Source: Annona cherimola
Taxonomy: Eukaryota; Streptophyta; Magnoliopsida; Magnoliales; Annonaceae
Reading direction: 5' to 3'
DNA: 64,000 bases
NCBI GenBank assembly: GCA_030490835.1
Contig: CM059973.1
Span: forward strand, 62,252,008 to 62,316,007
In this document: positions 23,057-33,759 of the stretch, one piece after another
Position numbering within the stretch: position 1 is the stretch's first letter
How the letters are laid out: the number at the start of each line of letters is the position of its first letter
Program-made: the position numbers and the translations under genes
The notes under the pieces: model-generated
Seen by the model: only the letters and a program-made list of their open reading frames with translations
The model's database searches: none
Told to the model about the DNA's origin: nothing

Positions 23057-23321
23057 TGGATTCTTTATTGGAGGTCTTTCACCATTTTCTGGCAGATAGA
23101 CCTCTCTCCTTTATTAGTAGTATTATTAGCCGGTCTTCTTTTTGTTATGGATTGAATTAATGAGGTATTCTACCTGCCTCTGTCCCCTTACAAGCAATTA
23201 GCATGTCTTTTTTTATTTTTTGTGTGAACTGTGTTCTTTATTGGAGGTCTTTCACCATTTTTGTGGCAAACAAACCTCACTCCTTTATTAGTAGTATTAT
23301 TAGCTAGCCTTCTTTAAGTTG
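23057..23321. repeat. Two direct repeats about 90 bp long, 174 bp apart
   Basis: Copies at about 23057-23149 and 23231-23321 share ttctttattggaggtctttc and cctttattagtagtattatt, with minor differences. The intervening 80 bp is not repeated. No gene is recognised around it (22159-23340 is otherwise AT-rich and featureless). Confidence 0.7.
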
Positions 23322-23401
23322 ATTATTCTATAAGGTTCTATTCTCTGTTGGATCTTCAGCATCCCCTATTGGATTATGATAATTGTATATATTTTCTTAC
23401 A

Positions 23402-23566
23402 GACTCTAGTGCCGCACATTGGGACTTCTTTAAGCTTACTCAGAAAAATGAGAATGGTTTCGTAAGGGATGCAAATTCTATTGGGTATCCAGCATACGCT
23501 CGGGAGGATTCCTTGCCAGTTCCAGAATACAGATTTCAGAATACTAAACATTTTAAAATTTGTTAA
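23402..23566 (+). other. Exon-like open segment, possible captured host gene fragment
   Basis: A T-rich run ending ttttcttacag (a good 3' splice acceptor) at about 23391-23401 is followed by an open frame. It reads DSSAAHWDFFKLTQKNENGF, then VRDANSIGYPAYAREDSLPV, then PEYRFQNTKHFKIC, and then a stop. The composition looks like real protein rather than random AT-rich translation. I do not recognise the family. It may be one exon of a host gene carried or trapped next to the GC-rich insert. It could also be chance. Confidence 0.3.
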
Positions 23567-23579
23567 AATTTTCAATTTC

Positions 23580-24205
23580 GAGATTATGGCAGTGAGTACG
23601 CTGTTCTGGAGTTTTGCTGCTGGCTGGCGAGACGGCGGCGGGCACGACCAGAGATGGCGATAAGAGACGGCGGACGGCGCAGCGCGTGCGGGCGGCAGCG
23701 CGTGCCCGACGAGGAAGATGAGGGCGGACGGACGGCGAGGAACGGAGGAAGACGAGCTGACGAGGAAGACGTGGACGGCAAGAGGCCGGCGAGCGTGCGG
23801 GAGGCAGTGCGTGCACTTGTGCAGGCGAGGCAGACCAGGCGGCGGGCGTGGCGGACTGACGAGAGCCTGCTGGCGCCGGTGCTGCGGACGCGAACGGCAA
23901 CGAGGACGAGGACGGGGCCGGCGGGTGCTCGGGCGAGGCAGCGGCTAGGGCTTCCAAATCGCAGCAGGGGGAAGAAAGAGGAGGGCGTCGGGCTTGGGCA
24001 TTCGATCAGTTTGCCGATTTTTTGTCCATTTTTTAAATATATATTTATTATTAGTTTATTATTCGACCGGTCGAACCCGGTTGAACCGGTCCTTCTGGTT
24101 CGACCGTCGGTTCGCCGGTTCGTGCGATTTTTAGCTATTGAACCAAACCGCACTAGATCGAACCGGGTATGGGACCGGTTCTCGGTCCGGCCCAGTTTTA
24201 ATAAC
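23580..24205. mobile_element. GC-rich insertion interrupting the Athila-like integrase
   Basis: The integrase frame of the minus-strand element is intact up to TRTNDHKAM and then becomes unrelated sequence at about 24205. The inserted side starts with a CCGG-rich segment of repeated accggtt, gaccggtc and ggttcgacc motifs (24060-24200), then AT-rich DNA, then about 400 bp of very GC-rich DNA (23610-23990). Long ORFs on both strands in the GC-rich block are compositional (Arg/Gly/Pro/Ser only). Repeated CCGGTTCGA-type ends are seen in some plant non-autonomous DNA transposons, but I could not find a matching inverted repeat at the other end. Integrase sequence does not resume on the left. The left boundary is uncertain. 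Confidence 0.5.
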
Positions 24206-24873
24206 ATTGCCTTGTGATCATTAGTCCTAGTTGCGGCGGCCTCAATCCATTTAGATACATAGTCTATTGCCACTAAGATATATTTATATCCATAGGATGG
24301 TGGAAATGGTCCCATAAAATCAATTCCCCATACATCAAATATTTCAACGACAAGAATATGGTTCAAAGGCATCATATTTCTTTTTGAAATATTTCCTATT
24401 GCTTGGCATTTAATGCAAGATTGATTGAAGTTGTAGGCATCCTTAAAAAAAGTTGGCCAATAAAAACCACATTGCAACACCTTAGCTATTGTTTTCTTTC
24501 TTGAAAAGTGTCCCCCATATTCAAGATTATGATAAAAATTCAAAATACTTTGTTGTTTATTTTTCGGAACACATCTGCGAATAATGTTATCAAAACAAAT
24601 TTTAAAAAGTTCTGAATCCTCCCAAATATAATATTTATCCTGAGCAAAGAATCTATCTTTTTCTTGCTTTGTCCAATCTTTTGGAATTTGCCCTACTACT
24701 TTATAATTGATACTATGTGCAAACCATGGGAGCGATGTTTGTGTAATGGCTAAAAGATGCTCATCTGGGAAAGAGTCATTTATAGATGTGCTCTCTGGTA
24801 TAATGATTTGGGAAAGATGATCAGCTACTTTATTTTTAGAACCTTTTTTGTCTCGAATTTCAAGATCAAATTC
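24205..24873 (-). pseudogene. int: Athila-like RNase H end and integrase N-terminus (pseudogene)
   Basis: Continues the RT/RNase H frame after one nonsense codon at about 24874. It shows [20 protein letters not shown], then the integrase HHCC zinc domain with [16 protein letters not shown] and CIKCQ, then the start of the DDE core ([20 protein letters not shown] with the first catalytic Asp, and [20 protein letters not shown]). The frame is then lost at about 24205 where foreign GC-rich DNA is inserted, so the second and third catalytic acids are absent. The protein would be non-functional. Confidence 0.85.
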
Positions 24874-25713
24874 TTATAATAAGAGAATCCATCTAATAAG
24901 TCTTGATTTTGCCACTTTTTTAGATAGTAAATATTTCAAGGTTGAATGATCTGAGTAAATAATAACTTTGGCTCCTAATAGGCAAGAATAAAATTTTTCA
25001 AGGGCAAATACTATTGCAAGCAGTTCTTTTTTTGTAGTGGTATAGTTGATTTGGGCATCAGTAAGTGTATGACTTGCATAATAAATTACAACTGGCCTCT
25101 TATTCACCCTTTGCCCTAAAATAGCTCCAACAGCAAAGTCAGAAGCATCACACATAATTTCAAATGGTAAAGACCAATCAGGGGATTGAAGAATTGGGGC
25201 TTTAGTTAATGCTTCGTTTAATAGTTCAAATGCCTTCAAGCAAGATTCATCTAGGTTGAATGGGGAATCTTTACATAGCAAACTTGTTAACAGTTTAGAG
25301 ATTTTAGAAAAATATTGAATAAACCGGTGATAGAAACCAGCATGACCAAGGAATGAGAGAACTTGTCTCACCGAGGTTGGTGGACGTAGATTAGTAATTA
25401 AATCAATTTTAGCTTTGTCTACTTCTATCCCTCGTTCTGAGACTACACAACTAAGAACTATTCCCTCATTAACCATAAAATGACTATTTCCCAACTCAGT
25501 ACTAAATTCTTTTCTGCATCTTTTTAACACTTTTTCTAAGTTTTCCAAACAACAGTCAAATGAATCACCAAAAAGTGAAAAATCGTCCATAAAGATTTCA
25601 AGAAATTCCCCTACCATATCTGAGAATATTTCTATCATACACCATTGAAAGGTTGTCGGTGCATTGCATAGCCTGAATGGCATTCTCCTAAATGCAAATG
25701 TGTGTATGGGCAA
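24874..25713 (-). pseudogene. pol: Athila-like reverse transcriptase palm/thumb and RNase H (pseudogene)
   Basis: A 279-codon open stretch. It has the RT fingers/palm (FRLCNAPTTFQWCM), the catalytic FMDDFSLFG with both aspartates (about 25579-25594), the thumb (FLGHAGFYHRFIQYFSKISK) and RNase H (FEIMCDASDFAVGAILGQR; YTTTKKELLAIVFALEKFYS; IYSDHSTLKYLL). The catalytic positions D, E and D of RNase H are visible. It is separated from the upstream RT part by a one-base frameshift near 25708. It ends at a TAA where CAA is expected (RWILLL then stop). Confidence 0.9.
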
Positions 25714-26666
25714 GTAAAGGTGGTCTTCTCTTGATCTTCTGGATAGATAGCAACTTTATTGTATCCTGAATATCTATCTAGGAAACAAAAGTATTTTTGA
25801 CCTACTAATTTTTCTAGGATTTGATCAATGAATAGGAGTGGAAAATGATCTTTCTTAGTCATAGCATTTAATTTTCTATAATCAGTGCAAACTCTCCACC
25901 CCATAGTTAACCTAGTGGGTACTGCTTCACCTTTTTCATTGTTTATTACTGTGAGTCTAGATTTCTTTGGTACTACTTGAGTTGGGCTTACCCATTTACT
26001 ATCAGAAATTGGATAAATGATTCCTGGATCAAGCCACTTGACAAATTCCTTTTTCACTACCTCTTTTAGAATGGGATTTAACCTTTTTAGCATTTCTCTA
26101 CTAGGTTTAGCATTTTTCTCTAAATAAATGTGATGCATGCAAATAGATGGACTAATTCCTTTCAAATCAGCCACTGACCAACCTATAGCACTCTTATACA
26201 CTTTAAGAACATCAATAAGTTGTTTCTCTTGAGTTATGGTGAGATTTGAGGTTATTACTATTGGTAGTGTTTGATTAGGACTAAAAAATGCATACTTAAG
26301 AGAGGTAGGTAGAGATTTAAGCTCAAGTTGTGGTAGTGACTCAATAGACGGAGGTGATGGCTGAGATTGCAAAATTGGTAAAGGTTCAACATTATTCCAA
26401 TAGTTAAAAGACTGAGGGCAATCATTTAAAGCATTTACCCCGTTTATGGAATCATGTTCAAAATTTAGAGTAGAGCTTGATAAATCGTTAATAATATCAA
26501 TGGTAAGACACCCTTCATCACAGTTTAGGTACTTAGAAGCTTTAAAAATATCAATTCTAAATTTTTCACCCACAAATGAGATGTCCATTATACCAGTTTC
26601 ACAATTAATACTAACTTTTGTTGTGGCCAAGAACGGGCGCCCTAAAATAATTGGTGCATTGTTTAG
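25690..26666 (-). pseudogene. pol: Athila-like protease-RT linker and N-terminal reverse transcriptase (pseudogene)
   Basis: In the same frame as the protease ORF but after one TAA stop near 26667. It begins with the end of the protease (IILGRPFLATTKVSIN), then a linker, then the RT N-terminus: GIIYPISDSKWVSPTQVVPK, WRVCTDYRKLNAMTKKDHFP, and FCFLDRYSGYNKVAIYPEDQ with the first RT aspartate. The frame shifts near 25708, and the remainder of RT continues in the next frame. With that shift repaired it would be a near-complete RT, so this is a fairly recent inactivation relative to the Tekay copies. Confidence 0.85.
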
Positions 26667-27809
26667 TTATGAGTTTGAGATCATGTCTAGAATAAGAAAA
26701 TCCATTGAAAAATAACAATCATTAATTTTTATTATAACATCTTCAATAAGTCCTCGTGGGATTTTTACTGATCTGTCTGCCAGCTGTAGAATGACTGAAG
26801 TAGGTTTTAATTCTCCCATATTAAATTTTTCATAAACAGAAGTGGGTAAGAGATTAACACTAGCCCCAAGATCCAAAAGTGCTTTATCAAATGTTATTCC
26901 TCCTATGTCACAAGAAATGAGTGGGGTACCAGGATCTTTTAACTTCTGCGGAAGTTTATCTAAAATAACTGCACTTGCTTCTACTGGGAGCATAATCTTT
27001 TGGGGAGTGGAACGATGTTCTCTCTTTTGAGTGCAAAGGTCTTTTAAAAATTTCGCATAGGCTGGAACATGTTTGATAACATCAATAAGAGGAATGTTAA
27101 TATTAACTTGTTTGAATAATTTCATCATTTCCTCATTTTGTGCAAGCTTTTGCTTACTGACAGATTTAGCTTTTAAGGCACTCAGGAAGGGGGCTACAGG
27201 TTGATATTTACTAGGGTCTTCATCTATTATTTCCTTCCCTTTATCTTCTCCCTCCAACTTGGTTTCTACTAATTCTTCGTCATCGTATGAAATTTCTTCT
27301 TGTTTCATTTGATCATTCATGACTTTAGATTTATATGAGTCTTCCAAGGTTTTACCACTTCTTAAAGTAGAGATTGCTCTTGCATTTTCAAATTGTGGGT
27401 TTTTTAATATGCCTGGTTTATTTTGAAAACTTGGAGGATAATTTCTTGGATTGGGTATTGGTTGACTAGGTAGATGTCCTACCTCTCTTCTCCTATTTGC
27501 TTCAGCTATCTGACTTATCTGGTTTTCTAAATTAGATATCGATTGACCCATGTGACTTTCTAACTTAGATATAGATTGTTGGAAGAACTGTTTTAATTCT
27601 GCGAATTTCTCGTTAACATCATTAGCTGGAGAAGGTGGTTGGTAGTTTGATGAATAATTGGCTTGTAACTGAATTTGTTGTTCTTTTGAGTACGCACTAG
27701 TCTGAAAATTAGGTTGCAGTTGTTGAGTTTGGTAGTAATTTTGTATTGGTGGTTTTGAAATGTGTGAAGTAGAGGGATTTGCCACTTTGTGTTGAGCTTG
27801 ATTTTTCAA
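26667..27809 (-). pseudogene. gag-pro: Athila-like gag C-terminal region and aspartic protease (pseudogene)
   Basis: A 380-codon open stretch. The first half is Gln/Asn-rich linker with a coiled-coil-like segment (KFAELKQFFQQSISKLESHM). The middle has ARAISTLRSGK, a motif conserved in Athila/Tat gag-pol. Then KHVPAYAKFLKDLCTQKREH and the retropepsin region with active site LDLGASVNLLPTSVYEKFNM at about residues 307-326 follow. The frame ends at a premature TAA near 26667, where LNNAPIILGRPFLAT continues in frame, so one nonsense mutation separates the protease halves. Confidence 0.85.
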
Positions 27810-27829
27810 GAAAAATTAGGGTGATTTCT

Positions 27830-28135
27830 CTAACCTGGATTATAGGTATTGGAGTATGGATCATTATTTGGTTTGGAAAATCCTTGAGCTGCTTGCACTT
27901 GCTCTTGGATGAAAGGTGAGAGTTGAGCTGCAGTGGGACATTCACTTACAGGATGTGTTGGACTTGAACACAAAGCACAAACTTCTTGCGATAATTGAAA
28001 ATTAGGATGTGGACAAGCTGAAAGTTGATTATTCCACATTTAATTTACTTTTTGTGTTAGCTCATCCATTTTTTCTAATTTCTCTAATTTTTGTACAATA
28101 AACTTCATATCTATTCTTGAATTAGGTTCCATGTA
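27830..28135 (-). pseudogene. gag: Athila-like nucleocapsid zinc knuckle region (pseudogene)
   Basis: Translation gives KFIVQKLEKLEKMDELTQKV, a stop, then MWNNQLSACPHPN and the intact knuckle CALCSSPTHPVSEC (C-x2-C-x4-H-x4-C). It ends at SNTYNPG followed by TAG where the family has TGG. A second tryptophan codon a few residues later is TGA, and a frameshift precedes the next ORF. Two Trp codons turned into stops are G-to-A changes on the coding strand, compatible with decay of methylated cytosine on the other strand. Confidence 0.8.
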
Positions 28136-28965
28136 ATTTTTAACTTCATATAATCCTGCCTTTTTAGATGAGCCATATTTCTTTCATATGACGATAATGA
28201 AGCACGATTTATGGAATTTTCACTAAGCATTTCAAATAAATCATATGCTTCATCTTCACTTTTACTCATAAATGCTCCTCCACATGATGCATCTACCATT
28301 TGTTTATAATGATCAGCTAGTCCCTCATAAAAAGCTTGGACAATCTGCCATTTAGATAACTCGCGGTGTGGACATTTTCTTAATAACTCTTTTAATCTTT
28401 CCCAAGATTCATGAATTTGCTCCCTAGGTGTTTGGAAAATTTGGGTAATTGCTTTTCTCATGGTATTGGTTCGGCCTATAGGATAGAATTTCTTTAGAAA
28501 CTCTTGTTGCATCATATTCCAAGTGGTAATAGGTCTACTTAATGTACCTATCCAATATTTAGCCTTATCTTTAAGGGAAAATGGAAAAAGCCTTAATTTA
28601 GGAGTGTCATCAGAGAAACCTTGTATTTTTACTGTGAAGCAAATTTCTAAAAATTCATCTAGATGCTTATAAGGATCTTCATTAGTGTTTCCATAAAAAT
28701 ATGAAAGCATTTGGATGGTTCCTGGTTTAATTTCATATTGATATGCTTGAGTTTGAGGTAGTTGAATACAAGATGAGGGATTATAATTGGTTGGAATGAA
28801 ATATTCTTTCATTTGTTTAGGAGGATCAGGTTCAGGATTATTAATTTCTAACATTTGATTTTGATCCATTATATATTTTTGTGATTTCGTTAATTGATGT
28901 AGGAGTCTTTCAATTTCAAGATTTGGTTTTATCAAATCAGGATTTAAAGATCTCCTACCATGCAT
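28111..28965 (-). pseudogene. gag: Athila-like gag capsid domain (nearly intact)
   Basis: A 284-codon ORF starting MHGRRSLNPDLIKPNLEIER. It carries the plant retrotransposon gag capsid domain: MLSYFYGNTNEDPYKHLDEF (about residue 84), LRLFPFSLKDKAKYWIGTL (about 124), WNMMQQEFLKKFYPIGRTN (about 149), and the terminal FYEGLADHYKQMVDASCGGA. These build the capsid shell. It stops after a frameshift near 28130, beyond which the frame continues into the zinc knuckle region. It is the best preserved transposon gene in the window. Confidence 0.85.
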
Positions 28966-29436
28966 ATAATATTAATTTTTTTTAAAATAATAATTCACCG
29001 CTGGGTGTTAATAATTAAATGATTAAATCTTATGACACTTCCTTTAGTCAGCCAGGTAAGAGGTGGGATTATGGGAGACTTCCCTTACTTTAGGAAGGTC
29101 CTAATTAAATTACCATAAATCCACTTAGGCATTTTCCTTTTAATCTCTAGCCTAGACACCAACCTTTGGTTGTGCCATCAAATCTAATCGTTTAATTGTT
29201 CACTCCCAATTATGTAAATGAAATTTTTAAAGGGCTTAAGATTTATATTTTTGCAATCTAAAGTTCTTTAAAATGCGTAAAGAAAGCAAATAACAAATAA
29301 ACTGAGTGATGATCACAGGAAAGCAGTGATATTAAACTAACAGTATAATACTTAATATGAAATAAAGCAACATAAGATGAGATTTAATAAAGAAAAATTC
29401 AGATCAGTAAGGAAAAATAATTCAAAATTTCATGCC
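28966..29436 (-). other. Untranslated leader of the Athila-like element
   Basis: AT-rich sequence between the primer-binding site and the gag ATG. No ORF of note. Confidence 0.6.
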
Positions 29437-29454
29437 TCCCCAGCAATGGTGTCA
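29437..29454 (-). other. Primer-binding site (tRNA-Asp type) of the Athila-like element
   Basis: On the minus strand TGACACCATTGCTGGGGA matches the Athila/Tat primer site complementary to the 3' end of tRNA-Asp (TGGCGCCGTTGCCGGGGA) except for four transitions (three G to A and one C to T). All four are the type expected from deamination. It starts 6 nt from the LTR end. Confidence 0.8.
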
Positions 29455-29460
29455 AAAACT

Positions 29461-31621
29461 TGATGCGTACCAAGTGCTTGTCGTTAAGAGCACTATGATC
29501 ACCAGTTTAATTAAAATTAACCGAAACACATCGAAGCTACCACTATGCGGGCGATAGTGTAGAATAACGGTGAGTCAAGTCGAATCCACAGAGAGGCAAT
29601 ATAGCTTTGAATTATTTTAAGCAGAAATTAAAGAGAAGAGTGAGAGAGGGTATAGAGAAGAGAGAGAAAGGAGAGGAAATCAGAAAGGGAGAAAGAAAGA
29701 GAGAGAAAAAGAGATAAAGAAAGGAGAAAAATAAGACAGAGAAAGGAGAGAAGAAATTGCAATTAACTAAAATTAAATCTAAACTAGGAAAGTAATTAAA
29801 AGATTACGAAAGTAAAATTTAATCTATGAAAATAGGAATGAAAATTGCATTAAACTTGACTTAAAACTTACAAAGAGTAAAACAGTAAATCTAATCTAAA
29901 CATTACAAATCTAAAATTAATAACTACAAAGCATTAAAAAAACTACAATTAAAAGAAAATTTATTTACCCCAAAGTTTTGCTCGAAGACCACTCTTTGAG
30001 GAGTAATTCAAGCCCTTGGAGCTTACCCACTTGGCATGTGTGGGAGAGGTGTGTGTGTGTGCGCGATGGAAGGCCCTCCTTTCATAGTTGTGTGAGGGAC
30101 CCTGTGACCAAACTTGAATCTGATGTGGGATTCCATCTAGTTGCCTGCCTTGTCATTTCACCCTTTGCACTCTCTCTTTGGTTGCCTAGACCATTGCTGG
30201 CATTCGCTGTCCATCAGATGAAGAAAGGGATTTGGGCAGCATGATTTGAGGTGGGATTTGAAGGAATAATGGCTGACGGCTTGCAATTATAGCGACCAAT
30301 TGGGGGTTCAGTCATTTGGATTTGGGGCTTCAAATTTGATTGCCGCCTCTTTTTTTTTCTAATGGAGATAGTTGTTGCCAAAATGACTAGGTTTTGCCAT
30401 TATGTGATTGAAGCTTGAATGGAGGGCCATGGCTGCTGTTCCTCTGCTCGGATTGTTCGGACAGCTGGTTGTGAAGGAACGGCCACAGGTTGGTGCGCGG
30501 CTTGGAAAAGGGCTAGAACAGAGGTGCATCGCTGCTGGATTTGGTCGATTATTGCTCAATGACGAGCTTGTGTTGAGCAGGCGATTGGGAAGGGCTGCGA
30601 TGGATTGCAGGTTTGATGAAGAGAACCGGAGCTGCTCTGTTTGGAAATTAATGGTGGATGCAATTTTTTTTGGTTGGGGCTTGCTGACAATCGGCTGAGT
30701 GCTGCAACTGCTGTTGAAAGGGGCGATGTAGATGGCTGCGATGCGTGGTTGCCTGGCATGGAGAAGACGGTGCTGAATTTTGGACAATCGTTGATTGGAA
30801 GAGGGAACTTAATCCAAGATGCAGAGGTTAGTCATCTGTTGGCAAAAAAAAAATTTGGGCATTAAGTTTTTCTGGCAGCTGGATTTCATTGACCGGTCCA
30901 TGGCTGAATCATGGCTGAAATTTGGAGAAGGCAGCCATTGACGATCAAGTTGGGGAAGACGGTGATGGAGGAGATTTGGTACCCACGATTGATTGTCCGG
31001 GTCAGATTTTTCCAGCTCTTCTTTGGTTGCAAACAAGATCAGCTTGGTGGGTTTGCTGCATTTGATTTCCATGGCCGCCTACTTGATTTGGTCAGACGGT
31101 GGTAAGGGGCAACAATGATTGTTCATCGATTTGGGGAAGAAGGTGGAGTACTGGTTTTTATGCTCCAGCAGTTCACGCTCGCTTGTACACATGCAACCAT
31201 TAAACATCATCCAACAACATGGAGGTTTCTTAAAATAACTAAGTTTAAATCCAATAAAGACCATTTGAAATATTAAATCTTAACCCAATTTAAAATATCC
31301 AATTTGCAATAAGTTTCAAATCGATTAGCCCTTTCTGTAAAATATAGTTGCAATCCTAATTGAATTATTCTAAAAATTTATTTGAATTTTGTTAACGGGC
31401 TATACATATTTCAAAGTTAATTCTTTTAGTATGCGTAATTATGTCCATGATTTTATATTTGTAAAATATTGCAAAATGACCTATTTTATAGCAAAATTAA
31501 AGATTTTGTGAAAAAATAAAATTTTCATGAAATTTCACTTAAAACATCTATTTAATTAACATTTTAATATTTAATGGTGTGAATTTAATATGAAATTAAA
31601 TAAAAAATTTGAGATTTATCA
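29461..31621 (-). mobile_element. Athila/Tat-type LTR (LTR1), 2161 bp
   Basis: On the minus strand it begins TGATAAATCTC at 31621 and ends GGTACGCATCA at 29461. The left end is followed by the primer-binding site. The sequence right of 31621, read on the minus strand, is the polypurine tract cttaagttgggggtg. A decayed TATA (ctatgaaagg on the minus strand) lies at 30078-30087, giving U3 of about 1.53 kb and R-U5 of about 620 bp. A GA-rich microsatellite-like tract spans 29637-29760. The left 500 bp are close to 38328-38880 and the right end is close to 48900-49117. ORFs inside are not genes. Confidence 0.85.
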
Positions 31622-32184
31622 CACCCCCAACTTAAGCATTGCTAGTCCCTTAGCAATGGAAATAGTTTAATATATAATTCTTTCTTCTTCTTTTTTTCAT
31701 GGTGTACTACTAATTTTTATAAAAATCTAGGTGCACTGCTAATAATGATAGTAAACTTTAGAAGTAAATTTCATTAGTGAATATAAGTAAAAAAATCTCA
31801 TGATGCATATATAGCTCGTGTATATGTGTATTGATGAACAAATGGGCATTAGATAATTAAATTATTTTCAGCTTATCCAACTAAGCAACATTCATATCAA
31901 AATTATGATAGTGATAGTTAATAAATATCTTTTTTTTATTTCATTCTTATTATTTTTCTCTCCCCTCACCTTATTTTAGGGTATTTAGGGATTCTTCTTT
32001 TTTTTCTTTTTTTTATTCACCTCTCATCATATTTAAGGATATTTGGAAAAAAAAATTTCATTCTCCCCTCACCTTATTTCAGGGTATCTGGGGATATTCA
32101 AATTTTTTTAATTAACGACTATCAATTCCAATGATATTAAAGATTACTTCCTTGGATGAGAGAAAAATTATGTTATCATACTTC
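31622..32184 (-). mobile_element. 3'-terminal non-coding piece and polypurine tract of an Athila/Tat-type element
   Basis: On the minus strand this runs into LTR1 through ccattgctaagggactagca, then atgcttaagttgggggtg, the conserved end of Athila/Tat internal regions. Upstream are diverged repeats of ccctcaccttatttyagggt (three at about 31960-32095). It codes for nothing. At about 32185 it joins the 3' LTR of the Tekay element abruptly. Confidence 0.7.
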
Positions 32185-33721
32185 AAAGAAAATCATAATA
32201 TTCAACACAATATTTTTCAAAGTCATGCTTTAGTAAAAATTTACTTACCTTTAAGTAGACTTTAAAACTCCTCTTTTTTTTTTAATTTCTTGTAGTAGCC
32301 TCAAGTTTCTTTCCCTAATGTTCATTATAATATGTTCATTATTTCTCCCTGATTTTCATAAATATTATTTAAATTTTCATTTACGACTTTTCCAAAATTT
32401 CTCATAATTTTAATTGATCAAAATTCTATTTTCTCTTATTTATTCTTATATTAATTCACTTTTAAACAACTTTATTTCTTATTTTTGATATAAGAAAAAT
32501 AAATTTGGACTCGTTTATATTTTTAAATACTTACTTTAATTTTTTAGAAAATTTCATAATTTTCTATATTTTTTTGAAAATTTCACATTTTTTTGGTCGG
32601 CTGATCGCCGGTGCTGGCAACTATTCGTTGGTGGGCCTCCATTGGTGAGCTGAGAGCTAGGCTAGGCACAATTGGGCTGGGTGTTATGGCTTCTGTTGGG
32701 CCAACTTTTTTCCTACACGCTTGGGCCTTTTTTTTAATGGACTGGGACACATGGGCTTGAACTAGTAAGCTTGGCTATTGGGCTCTCTAGGTTACTAGGC
32801 TCCAAATAGATGTGCTCAGCTCACTAGTGATGAAGTGTTTTTTAATTTTATTTCAATAGTCCATATTCTCTGAATAAAATATTTTGGATCTCTCACTATA
32901 AATGTCTGTTTGATATGAATTTTTAGGAGTAAGCTTCTACAATTATTTTTTAAATTTGGACAGTCCATTTCTCAAAATAATACTTCTATCATCAGATTTA
33001 AATGGTTAAAATTAAATCTCTTTTCAAATAGCTATCTAAACTATTTTTTATCTAAAATTACCCATTATACACACTGTAAAATCTCTCAGAAAATATTTTT
33101 AATGGATCATAATAGTATTTTTATATATGTATTTTTCTATAAATTGTTTTTTGTGTTTTACTTGTAAAATACATAATCACCACTCCAAATCTTGATAAAA
33201 ATTACTATATCTGAAAAATTCATAACTCTGATCAAGCTGAAATTTTGTACGCAAGCTAAACATATAATTATCTTACTATTGTATAATCACCGTTCTCTAA
33301 TTATTTTTAGAAATATATTTTTTCAGTGGTAAGACATTTTCCACCATTATTTGCTATCATTTTCTGAAATTAACAAAATTACCACACAAATACTTTTAAT
33401 AACACTTCTAATACTTGATAATCATGCTAGAAATATTATGAATGACTTAGATCTAAAGAACGAGGTTCATATATTGTAAAATCAGTGCGATTAACTGTAA
33501 AAAATTTCTACGCATATACCTTTAAGCCTTCTCCTTCTTCCTTCGTCTCTACCTCCTCTATGTGCGGCTTCTTTTGCCTTAAATGATCCAAACCCAACTC
33601 TTCTCTTCCTTATATATTATTAACAACACTGAAAAATAGTTACTAATAATTGTCATTTACCATCTCCCTAATAAATTCCACCGTTTTCTTTCAACAAAAT
33701 GGGCTTACGACTGCTATTACA
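32185..33721 (-). mobile_element. 3' LTR (truncated) of the minus-strand Tekay element
   Basis: Collinear with 50113-51616 (for example tgctttagtaaaaatttact in both). On the minus strand it starts TGTAATAGCAG at 33721, right after the polypurine tract acgggggagaa (33722-33732) and the family motif gacgaaac. A decayed TATA lies near 33608-33616. About 750 bp of its 3' end is missing, cut at the junction with Athila-type sequence at about 32185. Confidence 0.8.
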
Positions 33722-33759
33722 TTCTCCCCCGTTACAAAAAGTTTCGTCCTTGAAACTTA

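Larger units (their letters stand above)
24205..29461 (-). mobile_element. Athila/Tat-type Ty3 retrotransposon, internal region (truncated in integrase)
   Basis: On the minus strand from 29461 downward: primer-binding site, leader, gag, zinc knuckle, protease, RT, RNase H and integrase. This is followed by truncation at about 24205. Motifs such as LDLGASVNLLP in protease and FMDDF in RT, and a tRNA-Asp-like primer site, place it in the Athila/Tat lineage of Ty3. Damage is light compared with the other elements: a few nonsense changes and frameshifts. The 5' LTR is 29461-31621; the 3' end and 3' LTR are missing from the left side. Confidence 0.85.

Noticed and set aside
23553..24217. Long ORFs on both strands of the GC-rich block
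   Set aside because: Composition limited to Arg/Gly/Pro/Ser/Ala in all frames is a by-product of high GC content. One frame runs from integrase into it, showing only that stops are rare there.
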